Shown: positions 1 through 6,098 of the stretch, piece by piece
Layout of the letters: every line of letters starts with the position of its first letter
Numbering within the stretch: the first letter of the stretch is position 1
Origin: an uncultured Ectothiorhodospiraceae bacterium
GTDB lineage: Bacteria; Pseudomonadota; Gammaproteobacteria; UBA9214
Direction: 5' to 3'
NCBI GenBank assembly: GCA_947258945.1
Contig: CAMYKJ010000132.1
Location: 1 to 9,664 of the forward strand
DNA length: 9,664 nucleotides
Notes under the pieces: generated by a model
Databases searched by the model: none
Told to the model about the DNA's origin: nothing
The model's input: the letters and a program-made list of their open reading frames with translations, nothing else
Made by a program: the position numbers and the translations under genes

Positions 1-21
1 TTGTCCTGTCATCCGTGCACA

Positions 22-801
22 TCACTTGAAAATTGACTTGAGGAAGTCCTGCATCGCCTGCCAGGAAGCTGCATCCACCTCGGCGTTGTATTCCAGCGGC
101 AGTTCGAATTTCTTGCCGAAGGCATTGGCGCCCGGATTGGTAAAGCTGTGTTTGGCGCCCGGATAGTTTATGAAGGTGTAATCGACGCCGGCCACGTCCA
201 TGTCATCCCTGAACATCGCGATGGATTCCGCGCTGATGAAGGTATCATCGGCGCCGTTTGCCACCAGCACCTTCGCCGTCACCTCGTCATTCACCGGCGG
301 CAGGCCGCCGAGACTGCCATGGAAGCTGACCACGCCGTCGAGGTCGGCCCCGGCGCGGGCCATGGACAACACCACACTGCCACCGAAACAGTAGCCAATT
401 GCGGCATTGCGCTGCGGGTCAACAACTGGCTGTGCATTCAGGTAATCGCGTGCGGCGTTGAAGCGCGATTGCATCAGGACCAGGTCCTTGCGCACCGCCC
501 CGGCAAACTTGCCTGCGTCTTCCGGATGCTCGGCCGTTTTTCCATCGCCGTACATATCGACCGCCAGGGCGGCGTAGCCAAGTTCTGCCAGCATCTCGGT
601 ACGTTTGCGGGCGTAGTCATTGTGGCCCCACCATTCATGCACCACCAGGATGCCGGGTCGTCTGCCGTCAACGGCATCGTCCCAGGCGAGATAACCCTGC
701 ATGAGTGTACCACCGGCCTCGTAGCTGACGGTCTTGCCGACCACGGCGGCCTGCAGCGGGGCCAGCAACATCAACAATAAAACAGCAGCAATTCGTGGCA
801 T
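22..801 (-). CDS. Exported dienelactone hydrolase family protein (alpha/beta hydrolase)
   Basis: Probable periplasmic serine-hydrolase-like enzyme with a catalytic cysteine; substrate unknown. Residues 1-18 form a hydrophobic signal peptide (cleavage near LQA-A). The dienelactone hydrolase fold shows E56 in VVHEWWGH, nucleophile C138 in GYCFGGS, acid D185/D186 in GADDTF and H218 in GAKHSF. Their spacing fits the Glu/Cys/Asp/His set known for DLH. At 259 aa it has the usual length for secreted members. I chose the ATG at 801 because a GGAGG (minus strand of 811-815) lies 9 nt upstream. A longer start at 819 would put that ribosome site inside the gene and add charged residues before the signal peptide. 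It is transcribed away from ppk2, and no neighbour indicates a catabolic pathway. Family assignment is firm; the chlorocatechol pathway role is not supported. Confidence 0.9.
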   Translation of the reverse strand: MPRIAAVLLLMLLAPLQAAVVGKTVSYEAGGTLMQGYLAWDDAVDGRRPGILVVHEWWGHNDYARKRTEMLAELGYAALAVDMYGDGKTAEHPEDAGKFAGAVRKDLVLMQSRFNAARDYLNAQPVVDPQRNAAIGYCFGGSVVLSMARAGADLDGVVSFHGSLGGLPPVNDEVTAKVLVANGADDTFISAESIAMFRDDMDVAGVDYTFINYPGAKHSFTNPGANAFGKKFELPLEYNAEVDAASWQAMQDFLKSIFK

Positions 802-1014
802 CGAATCTGTCCTCCGCATAACCGTGGCTAGTCCCGCAGGTTCCGGCGTTTCCGGTCCTGGCTGACAATAATGCTACCCGACACAGAACTAATAGCAAAG
901 ACCTGAACAGTGTCCGCCAGCGCCGGTCATCCCGGCCTTCGCCGTCGACCGGAGTATTGGCCGGCCCGCCGGCCGGGAATGGATCGGCCTGGGCCGAGAT
1001 GAGGTATTTCTCCT

Positions 1015-1028
1015 TTGATTTATATCAA
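1015..1028. promoter_or_regulatory. FNR/ANR-type operator (perfect TTGAT-N4-ATCAA)
   Basis: TTGAT (1015-1019), spacer TTAT, ATCAA (1024-1028): an exact match to the consensus palindrome bound by FNR, ANR and related CRP/FNR oxygen sensors. Its centre (1021.5) lies 41.5 bases before the start point predicted from the -10 element at 1051-1056. That is the classical class II activating position. It most likely activates ppk2 when oxygen is low. A Dnr/Nnr-type nitric-oxide regulator would recognise nearly the same sequence. Confidence 0.75.
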
Positions 1029-1050
1029 GATACCCTGACTGTATGCCGAG

Positions 1051-1063
1051 TATATTTATATAG
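1051..1063 (+). promoter_or_regulatory. -10 element and predicted start of the ppk2 transcript
   Basis: TATATT at 1051-1056 matches TATAAT at five of six positions, with start predicted near 1062-1063. No good -35 box is present at the right spacing, as expected for an activator-dependent class II promoter with the FNR-type box in its place. The predicted leader before the ATG at 1141 is about 78 nt. Confidence 0.55.
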
Positions 1064-1140
1064 ATATGCGTACATATCCGCATCCCCGGGACTGGCCATG
1101 CGTTCAGCCGGGGTGCACAAACCGGATGATGAGAAAAATT

Positions 1141-2118
1141 ATGGCAGATGATCATATCAGTGCGCTGGCGGATCTCGCCAGTGAACGGAAAACACCGGGG
1201 CTGGCGACGAAGAAGGAGATCAAGGCGCTGGGCAAAAAGAAAATCTTCAAGGATGCCAATTATCCCTACGGCTCCAAGATGAAGCGAGACGAGTACGAGG
1301 AGATCAAGCAAGGTCTGCAGATCGAGCTCCTGAAGATGCAGAACTGGGTCAGGGAGACCGGCCAGCGTATTGTGATTCTTTGTGAGGGCCGGGATGCAGC
1401 CGGCAAGGGCGGGACCATCAAGCGCATCATGGAACACCTAAACCCGCGTGGTGCCCGCGTCGTCGCGCTGGAGAAACCGTCGGCCGATGAAGCGGGGCAA
1501 TGGTACTTCCAGCGTTACATCAAGCATATGCCGACCAGGGGCGAGATCGTGCTGTTTGACCGCTCCTGGTATAACCGCGCCGGTGTCGAACGTGTCATGG
1601 GGTTCTGCAAGCCAGGCGAATATCTCGAGTTTATGCGGCAGGCACCCGAACTGGAGCGCATGCTGGTCAGGAGCGGCATCAAGCTGTTCAAGCTGTGGTT
1701 CTCGGTCAGCCGTAACGAACAGTTCCGACGCTTCCAGAGCCGCAAGCTTGATCCGCTCAAGCAATGGAAACTCAGCCCCGTCGATATGGCATCGCTGGAC
1801 AAATGGCAGGACTACACGGAAGCAAAAGAGGCGATGTTTTTCTATACCGACACGGCCGATGCACCGTGGACGGTGGTGAAATCCGATTGCAAGAAACGTG
1901 CGCGCATCAATGCCATGAAATTCCTGCTGAACAGCCTTGATTATCAAAACAAGAACAGCAAGGTGGCTACGCCGCCGGACCCGCTGATCGTCGGCTCCGC
2001 CAACAGCAAGATGGCTACGCCGCCGGACCCGCTGATCGTCGGCTCCGCCAAAACGATTTACGAAACGGGTGAACACTACCTGGAAAGGGAACCGCTGGAC
2101 ATGGAAGGAGAAACCTGA
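1141..2118 (+). CDS. ppk2: Polyphosphate kinase 2 (PPK2 family)
   Basis: Cytoplasmic kinase transferring phosphate between polyphosphate and nucleoside di- or monophosphates. Numbering from the ATG at 1141 gives 325 aa. Walker A is GRDAAGKG (83-90, K89), followed by the conserved NPRGARVVAL. The Walker B and base-contact block is LFDRSWYNRAGVERVMGF (138-155). An Arg/Lys-rich lid region (about 190-213) and DKWQDYTEAKE follow. Overall it resembles the single-domain class I type, usually linked to NDP phosphorylation, but class cannot be proven by eye. In-frame ATGs also occur at 1066, 1126 and 1129. The one at 1066 lies almost on the predicted transcript start and encodes unconserved residues, so I reject it. 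No strong ribosome site precedes 1126-1141, so the exact start is uncertain. Residues 272-287 are duplicated as 288-303. The stop overlaps the next ORF in TGATG. Confidence 0.93.
   Translation: MADDHISALADLASERKTPGLATKKEIKALGKKKIFKDANYPYGSKMKRDEYEEIKQGLQIELLKMQNWVRETGQRIVILCEGRDAAGKGGTIKRIMEHLNPRGARVVALEKPSADEAGQWYFQRYIKHMPTRGEIVLFDRSWYNRAGVERVMGFCKPGEYLEFMRQAPELERMLVRSGIKLFKLWFSVSRNEQFRRFQSRKLDPLKQWKLSPVDMASLDKWQDYTEAKEAMFFYTDTADAPWTVVKSDCKKRARINAMKFLLNSLDYQNKNSKVATPPDPLIVGSANSKMATPPDPLIVGSAKTIYETGEHYLEREPLDMEGET
1954..2049 (+). repeat. Two 48-bp tandem repeats inside ppk2
   Basis: Unit 1 is 1954-2001 and unit 2 is 2002-2049. They differ at one base (G at 1963, A at 2011), so they are 47/48 identical. 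Each is 16 codons, so the frame is kept and the protein carries NSK(V/M)ATPPDPLIVGSA twice. One copy of a PDPLIVGSA-like segment is what I remember from PPK2 C-termini, so the second looks like a recent duplication in the C-terminal tail, beyond the catalytic core. Confidence 0.95.
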
Positions 2119-2333
2119 TGCATCAGTCAGAACATGCCCGTCAAATGGCCCAGCGCTTCCGCGAACTGGTCGAGAACTCCGGCGATACCTTACCTGAACA
2201 GCACTATGACGAACTGGCGCTGATCATCGAATCCGGGCTCGATACCGCGTTGCTCGACGTGATGAACAGGGTCTCCGACAAGCTGACACAAATGGCCAAC
2301 GACATCCAGCACGACGCGAATTTCTTTGACTGA
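2118..2333 (+). CDS. Small acidic protein of unknown function, coupled to ppk2
   Basis: A 71-aa soluble, acidic protein that I do not recognise. It has no signal peptide, membrane segment, cysteine or known motif. The sequence looks mostly helical: residues 3-18 (SEHARQMAQRFRELVE), then 26-50 around HYDELALIIESGLDTALLDV, then 51-68, ending in NFFD. The ATG shares one base with the ppk2 stop (TGATG, 2116-2120), and AAGGAG at 2105-2110 is a good ribosome site, so translation is probably coupled to ppk2. It is the last gene before the terminator. Its place suggests a partner or regulator of PPK2, but this rests on context alone. Confidence 0.8.
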   Translation: MHQSEHARQMAQRFRELVENSGDTLPEQHYDELALIIESGLDTALLDVMNRVSDKLTQMANDIQHDANFFD

Positions 2334-2388
2334 CCGGCCTGTAACCGCTGTCTCGCGGCACAACACTCACCCGGCCAGTTGAAACGGT

Positions 2389-2423
2389 AATCGCCCGACC
2401 CGAAGGTCGGGCGATTTATTTTT
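2389..2423 (+). terminator. Intrinsic terminator of the ppk2 operon, possibly bidirectional
   Basis: A perfect 12-bp stem (AATCGCCCGACC at 2389-2400 with GGTCGGGCGATT at 2405-2416) closes on a CGAA tetraloop and runs into TTTATTTTT. This is a strong rho-independent terminator for the plus strand. On the minus strand the same hairpin has a UUCG loop closed by C-G, the very stable type, but only a weak T-run after it. It could still end the EF-hand gene transcript, whose stop codon (2422-2424) abuts it. Confidence 0.9.
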
Positions 2424-2676
2424 ACCGGGCTGTTCCCGCTGCAGGAGCCGGGGCATCATAGCCTGCGTATTCACCGGGACTCAGCTGGCCGTCGCCGTTC
2501 ATGTCCAGCGTGCTCCACTGGGCGGAAATTTCGGGCAGGTTGCCCGCTTCGGCAATACTCAGCATGCCGTTTTTGTTGGCGTCCAGTTCTTCGAAAGGTA
2601 TCACTGCCGTGTCTTCGGCGTGAGCGATACCGGCCAGTCCGGACAAGAGTACTGCGGTTATGAATGCCTGCTTCAT
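2422..2676 (-). CDS. Small exported EF-hand protein
   Basis: An 84-aa precursor. Residues 1-20 are a signal peptide ending AHA, with cleavage before E21, so the mature protein of about 64 aa should be periplasmic or secreted. It carries two 12-residue EF-hand loops: residues 32-43 (DANKNGMLSIAE) and 58-69 (DMNGDGQLSPGE). Both have D, N and N/D at loop positions 1, 3 and 5, G at 6 and E at 12, so both should bind calcium. The C-terminal 15 residues are Ala/Pro-rich and probably disordered. A ribosome site (TGGAG on the minus strand, 2683-2687) lies 6-7 nt before the ATG. Its stop codon falls in the T-run of the ppk2 terminator. Calcium buffering or signalling is a family-level guess. Confidence 0.88.
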   Translation of the reverse strand: MKQAFITAVLLSGLAGIAHAEDTAVIPFEELDANKNGMLSIAEAGNLPEISAQWSTLDMNGDGQLSPGEYAGYDAPAPAAGTAR

Positions 2677-2967
2677 TACAATCTCCAGATTTCGTTAATT
2701 AGAATCCACGTCTGTGGAATGGATTGCGCACAAGCGCAGTCATGACACAGCAATTAGCAGGCCAGTATTACGTTCGTCTTTCGAATCAGCCAAATAGCGG
2801 TTGTATTGGTCACACGGGCTGCGTATCCCGTCGGGAATTGGCGACGGGTACGACATGACACGACTGGAAATACTTAGCTATTAGGGAGATGGGCTGTCGC
2901 CTGCGGGTGACAACAATCGTGTTCAGTAACAGGCGTAGCCATCAACCGCGACGTTCGGTTGTTACGG
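2677..2967. other. Non-coding gap with hairpins between the kinase and the EF-hand gene
   Basis: This 291-base gap holds no convincing gene. It contains an 11-bp hairpin with a one-base bulge: CGTA plus CCCGTCG (2822-2833) against CGACGGG plus TACG (2842-2852). A second stem is TGTCGCC/GGTGACA near 2893-2911 with one G-U pair. A third is CAACCG (2943-2948) with CGGTTG (2956-2961), just past the kinase stop on the minus strand. None has a T-run, so none is a standard terminator. The 5' leader and promoter of the EF-hand gene must lie at the left end; TCTAAT on the minus strand (2699-2704) is a possible -10. Confidence 0.45.
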
Positions 2968-4743
2968 TTAATGCAGCTGCCCGTCTGTACAGGGTGCTGT
3001 CTTGCTCATCCAGCGCTCCAGCACCGTCTGCAACTGGTGTATGCCGTATGGCTTGCTGATAAAGTCGTCCAGCCCGGCATCGATACAGCGCTCGTGTTCG
3101 CCCTTCAGCGCATTGGCCGTCATGGCAATGATCGGCGTATGTGCATGCTTGCCTTCCGCCGTGCGTATCGCACGCGTGGTGTCAATGCCATCGAGCCCCG
3201 GCATCTGAATATCCATCAGGATGGCGTCGAAATGGCCGGACCGGTGTGCCTCAACGGCCTGGAGTCCGTCATTCGCAGTCGTTACCTGGCAGCCCATGTG
3301 CGTGAGGACCTCCGTGGCAAACAGGCGGTTTATCGGGTTGTCCTCGACAACCAGGATGGCCGTGTCTGTCAGGATGTGGCCTGGCGGCAGGATTTGTGTT
3401 GTGGATGCTGCGGTAGTGACCGTCGCGTGCGTCTCTTTGGCCAGCGCCAGGGGCAGAAACAGCCTGAACACCGTTCCCTGGCCCACAATGCTCTCGACAC
3501 TGATCGTACCCGACATCATGCCGACCAGCTGGCGCGTTATGGCCAGACCCAGGCCGGTCCCGTCCGGATGCTGCCTGGCTGCATCATCTTCCTGGCTGAA
3601 CGGCTCGAAAATCCGTCCCAGCGCAGGTTCGGGAATGCCGATGCCCGTGTCACTCACCTCGATGCAGATTTCCGATTGATTCGCGGTAAGCGGCACGCCA
3701 GTCACCACGACAGAAATGCTGCCTGACTTGGTGAACTTGATGGCATTACCAACCAGGTTGGTAAGTATCTGCCTGAGACGTCCCGCATCGCCAAGCAATC
3801 GGGTCGGGATGTCTGCAGCGACGTTGCGGAACAGGGAAAGTCCCCGATCGGTGGCCTCGGGTTCGAGCAAATCGAGCGTCTCGTTAACGGTGCGGGCAAG
3901 GTTGAACGGCTCGCTCGCCAGCACCAGCCTGCCGACCTCGATCTTCGACAGGTCGAGGATGTCATTGATGATCGTCAGCAGGGAGTCCCCAGATTGCCGG
4001 ATGGTATCCGCATACTTGCGCTGCTCGGGGGTAAGATCGGACAGTTGCAGTATTTGTGTCATACCCAGTATTCCGTTCAGCGGCGTGCGGATTTCATGGC
4101 TCATGCGGGCAAGAAAGTTGGACTTTGCCCGCGTGGCGTCGGCCAGCTGGGTCGCGCGCTCCTCGAGCAATACTGCATCTTCCTGCATCGACCAGTACTG
4201 GCGGTTGAGACGGTAGGCGACGAATGACAGGAACAGCAAACCGGTCAGAAACATGACGGCATAGGCCGTGCCGACGCCGCCTTGCAGGGTGCTCAGCACC
4301 AGGCCCGATGGCAACAGCAAAATCAACAGGACCGTGAATGAAAGCTTGCCCAGGGGGGCGAGGATGCCAATGCCCGCACTGGCGATGCCGACCGAGGCGG
4401 CGATGGAAAGCAGCGTCGTGGTGTTCAGACCGTCCAGGTAAATGACACGGGTCCAGTACCCGCTCCAGATCGAGACCATCAGGACAGTCAGCAATGTGAA
4501 CCATCGAACCCAGGTTACCGGTTCAATGCTGCGGCTTTTAAAGGCAATGAACACCCGGCCCAGGCTGGTGAGGCCCAATACCCACACGCAGGCGCCGGTG
4601 AGTACGGGATGATGTGACTGGTAGCCGGTCGCATAGATAATCGTCACGAACAGTGTGATGTAGATCAATACACCGGCATAGGACGCCGCGGACAGGTCTT
4701 CCACGGCCCTGGGCAGCAATTTTTTATGGTTCAAGTCATTCAA
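2968..4743 (-). CDS. Membrane hybrid sensor histidine kinase with C-terminal receiver
   Basis: A 591-aa inner-membrane sensor kinase. Six hydrophobic segments are visible (about 22-39, 45-65, 78-97, 107-130, 133-151, 157-177) with short loops and no large periplasmic domain, so the signal is probably sensed in or near the membrane. A short helical linker (182-208) leads to the HisKA domain, with H216 in MSHEIRTPLNG. The ATPase domain has N329/N333 (N box), DTGIG at 365-369, FEPFSQ at 379-384 and GTGLGL at 395-400. The receiver (461-580) has E467/D468, phosphoacceptor D511 in MDIQMPG, T542 and K564. No PAS or Hpt domain is present, so a phosphorelay would need a separate Hpt protein. The start is a TTG at 4743. 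An in-frame TAG lies upstream, there is no in-frame ATG nearby and no clear ribosome site; GTG at 4704 is an alternative. No response regulator gene is adjacent. Confidence 0.92.
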   Translation of the reverse strand: MNDLNHKKLLPRAVEDLSAASYAGVLIYITLFVTIIYATGYQSHHPVLTGACVWVLGLTSLGRVFIAFKSRSIEPVTWVRWFTLLTVLMVSIWSGYWTRVIYLDGLNTTTLLSIAASVGIASAGIGILAPLGKLSFTVLLILLLPSGLVLSTLQGGVGTAYAVMFLTGLLFLSFVAYRLNRQYWSMQEDAVLLEERATQLADATRAKSNFLARMSHEIRTPLNGILGMTQILQLSDLTPEQRKYADTIRQSGDSLLTIINDILDLSKIEVGRLVLASEPFNLARTVNETLDLLEPEATDRGLSLFRNVAADIPTRLLGDAGRLRQILTNLVGNAIKFTKSGSISVVVTGVPLTANQSEICIEVSDTGIGIPEPALGRIFEPFSQEDDAARQHPDGTGLGLAITRQLVGMMSGTISVESIVGQGTVFRLFLPLALAKETHATVTTAASTTQILPPGHILTDTAILVVEDNPINRLFATEVLTHMGCQVTTANDGLQAVEAHRSGHFDAILMDIQMPGLDGIDTTRAIRTAEGKHAHTPIIAMTANALKGEHERCIDAGLDDFISKPYGIHQLQTVLERWMSKTAPCTDGQLH

Positions 4744-4798
4744 ACGTCGGCGTTCTGGCGGCTGGTGGCATGACAGTTTGTACTATTGATGGCCCCGG

Positions 4799-4828
4799 AC
4801 GATACCATCCGGGTGAAAAGCGCGTCAA
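4799..4828 (-). promoter_or_regulatory. Possible sigma-70 promoter for the sensor kinase
   Basis: On the minus strand, TTGACG (4828-4823, five of six matches) is followed after 18 nt by TATCGT (4804-4799, four of six). The transcript would start near 4792, leaving about 50 nt before the TTG start. This is pattern evidence only. Confidence 0.35.
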
Positions 4829-4919
4829 AGGCACAACGAATGCGGGTTTATAATCGAACGGCAGACCGGGCGGTGTTCTGTCCGGGGCAGGGCAGGCGCC
4901 GCAGGGCCATGGCCGCAGC

Positions 4920-4960
4920 CGGGCCGGTCGTTTTTGTCGGCCCGATTCCCGCGCTACAAT
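4920..4960 (+). promoter_or_regulatory. Possible cupin gene promoter overlapped by an inverted repeat
   Basis: TACAAT at 4955-4960 is a good -10 box; TTGTCG at 4934-4939 is a -35 candidate at a short 15-nt spacing. The inverted repeat CGGGCCG (4920-4926) and CGGCCCG (4938-4944) spans the -35 region and could be an operator. The predicted start near 4967 lies about 31 nt before the cupin ATG. A perfect TATAAT also occurs at 4849-4854, but without a usable -35 box. Confidence 0.35.
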
Positions 4961-4997
4961 ACCGGCGCTTTCAACCGCCACAGCGACAGGAGATCGA

Positions 4998-5402
4998 ATG
5001 TCTGAGAACCCGAAAAGTGAGAACAGCGTGACCTCGGCCACCAGCGCCATCTGGGACAACCACGTCACCGTGCCCGACACACCGGAGGGTTTTACCGTCA
5101 GGACCACCGTGCCGGCCAATCCCGACGGCGTGGAGGTGATGCTGGAACAGTGGCAGGCAGGCAGTGCGGAACCGCCGCATTCCCATCCGGGCGATGACAT
5201 GACCGTGGTGATCGAGGGCAGGATGGCTGTGCAGTTCTACACCCGCAACGGTAACGGGCTGGAGATGGACGGCGAACCGCTGGTTCTCGGCCAGGGCGAC
5301 ACCGGCTACATCCGCAGTGGACGCATCCACGATGCGAAGTACCTGGATGACTGCAAGCTGGTCTATGTGCACGATCGCGCGTTTGGCTTCCAGGCCGAAT
5401 AA
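4998..5402 (+). CDS. Small single-domain cupin protein
   Basis: A 134-aa cytoplasmic protein made of one cupin barrel after a polar N-terminus of about 15 residues. Cupin motif 1 is seen as PPHSHPGDDMTVVIEGRM (59-76), with metal ligands H61 and H63. The usual Glu is replaced by D66 or D67. Motif 2 is GQGDTGYIRSGRIHDA (98-113); H111 is the expected third His, while the usual Pro before it is Arg. A metal site is therefore likely but non-standard. AGGAG at 4988-4992 lies 5 nt before the ATG. Cupins of this size include mannose isomerase-like, dioxygenase-like and sugar-binding proteins, so function cannot be assigned. It is divergent from the sensor kinase and convergent with the DsrE-like gene. 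Confidence 0.85.
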   Translation: MSENPKSENSVTSATSAIWDNHVTVPDTPEGFTVRTTVPANPDGVEVMLEQWQAGSAEPPHSHPGDDMTVVIEGRMAVQFYTRNGNGLEMDGEPLVLGQGDTGYIRSGRIHDAKYLDDCKLVYVHDRAFGFQAE

Positions 5403-5543
5403 AATACCGCTATTACCCGACTTCGATCCCCGTCTTGCGTGCGCGCCCGCGACTGGCGAACACAGGGACGTGAATGCCGGTATGATCAGGCATGATAATC
5501 AGCAACGGGAACCAGGGGGCAAGAGCCGGTAGACCAGGGTCGA
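5403..5543. other. Short convergent intergenic region
   Basis: These 141 bases lie between the cupin gene and the 3' end of the DsrE-like gene. I see no intrinsic terminator for either strand. The only repeat noted is ATGAT occurring twice, ten bases apart, near 5481-5495. Confidence 0.4.
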
Positions 5544-6033
5544 TTACTCGATCTTAATGTAGGCATAACCCCCGTGCTGGAGTTCGGCAATGCGCACCAC
5601 GCCCGACGGAACCAGTTGCACGCCGTCCGCAAGCTTGCCGGCATCCAGCTTGATCTGTCTGTGAACGCGTGATATCGCACAACTCCAGTTTGACGCCCTG
5701 CACGGTATTCAGCGAGCCCAGTCGGCCCGCCAGGTTGTCACGACGCTCGTCAAGCGCGGCATCGGCGGCAAACGGTGTATTCTCCAGCTTGTCGCCCGTC
5801 AGGAAGCGGATGCCGTGGGCGACGAACACAATGCGTACATCGTATTCGATCAGCTCGTTCTGGTAGTGGGTCACCATGTTGTTGATGCTGGTCAGCATGG
5901 CGCTGAAGCGTCGCGGATCGGCAAAATCGGCATGATAGACCACCTTGATGACATCATCTTCGGCAACCGCCTGCGGGCTCAGTGGCAGCGCGAGCAGCAG
6001 GGCAGCAATAAATGCCAGGATTCTTAAGGACAT
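5544..6033 (-). pseudogene. Exported DsrE-family protein, broken by a one-base frameshift
   Basis: Residues 1-24 form a signal peptide (MSLRILAFIAALLLALPLSP, then QAVA), so this is a periplasmic DsrE/DsrF-like protein of unknown role. The mature part reads KVVYHADF, then RIVFVAHGIRFL and GVKLELCDIT with the single Cys at 119, as in small secreted DsrE-like proteins. After R123 (codon ending at 5665) the frame becomes unrelated sequence that stops at 5554. Shifting by one base there restores IKLDAGKLADGVQLVPSG, then VVRIAELQHGGYAYIKIE and a stop at 5544-5546, a typical C-terminus for the family. The restored protein would be 162 aa. The lesion is one extra base (perhaps in the TT at 5664-5665) or a two-base loss. 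The start is ATG at 6033 with GGAGAG 4 nt upstream. It follows the GalT-like gene by 65 nt, probably in the same operon. Confidence 0.8.
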
Positions 6034-6098
6034 ATAACTCTCCAGTAGCGGCCTTGACACTACAAGCTTAGCAAATCCCTGGCGAGGGTGGGTGGTAA

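Larger units (their letters stand above)
802..1140. other. Divergent intergenic region between the hydrolase and ppk2
   Basis: About 340 bases without a credible gene; the short reading frames here lack ribosome sites or family resemblance. It holds the FNR-type box and the ppk2 promoter (listed separately). It also has a GC-rich perfect inverted repeat, GGCCGGC at 959-965 and GCCGGCC at 968-974, with only two bases between the arms and no T-run after it. On the minus strand no strong promoter for the hydrolase is visible; TTGCTA followed by TAGCAT at 16-nt spacing is a weak candidate. Confidence 0.6.

Noticed and set aside
148..780. Plus-strand reading frame of 210 codons opposite the hydrolase gene
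   Set aside because: It is antisense to a clear family member, has no ribosome site and no recognisable motif; a side effect of GC-rich codon use.
1066..1140. Longer N-terminus for PPK2 from the ATG at 1066
   Set aside because: That ATG lies about 3 bases from the predicted transcript start, has no ribosome site, and the added residues do not look like PPK2.
889..1437. Minus-strand reading frame covering the ppk2 promoter and 5' end
   Set aside because: It crosses a well-supported promoter and the PPK2 catalytic region; no motif and no ribosome site.
1438..2076. Minus-strand frame with a repeated RVRRRSHLAV-like peptide
   Set aside because: The repeat is only the ppk2 tandem duplication read on the other strand.
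2742..2858. 38-codon plus-strand reading frame (starting MTQQLAGQYY) in the gap after the EF-hand gene
   Set aside because: No ribosome site, no recognisable family, and it covers the hairpin; not supported as a gene.
2959..3726. Plus-strand reading frame of 255 codons opposite the histidine kinase
   Set aside because: The opposite strand carries intact HisKA, ATPase and receiver motifs; this frame is His/Arg/Gln-rich nonsense without family resemblance.
4736..5200. Minus-strand reading frame opposite the cupin gene
   Set aside because: It overlaps a clear cupin gene with a good ribosome site and shows no motif of its own.
5664..5665. Programmed ribosomal frameshift in the DsrE-like gene
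   Set aside because: No slippery homopolymer or heptamer, no stimulatory structure seen, and the family is normally a single frame.
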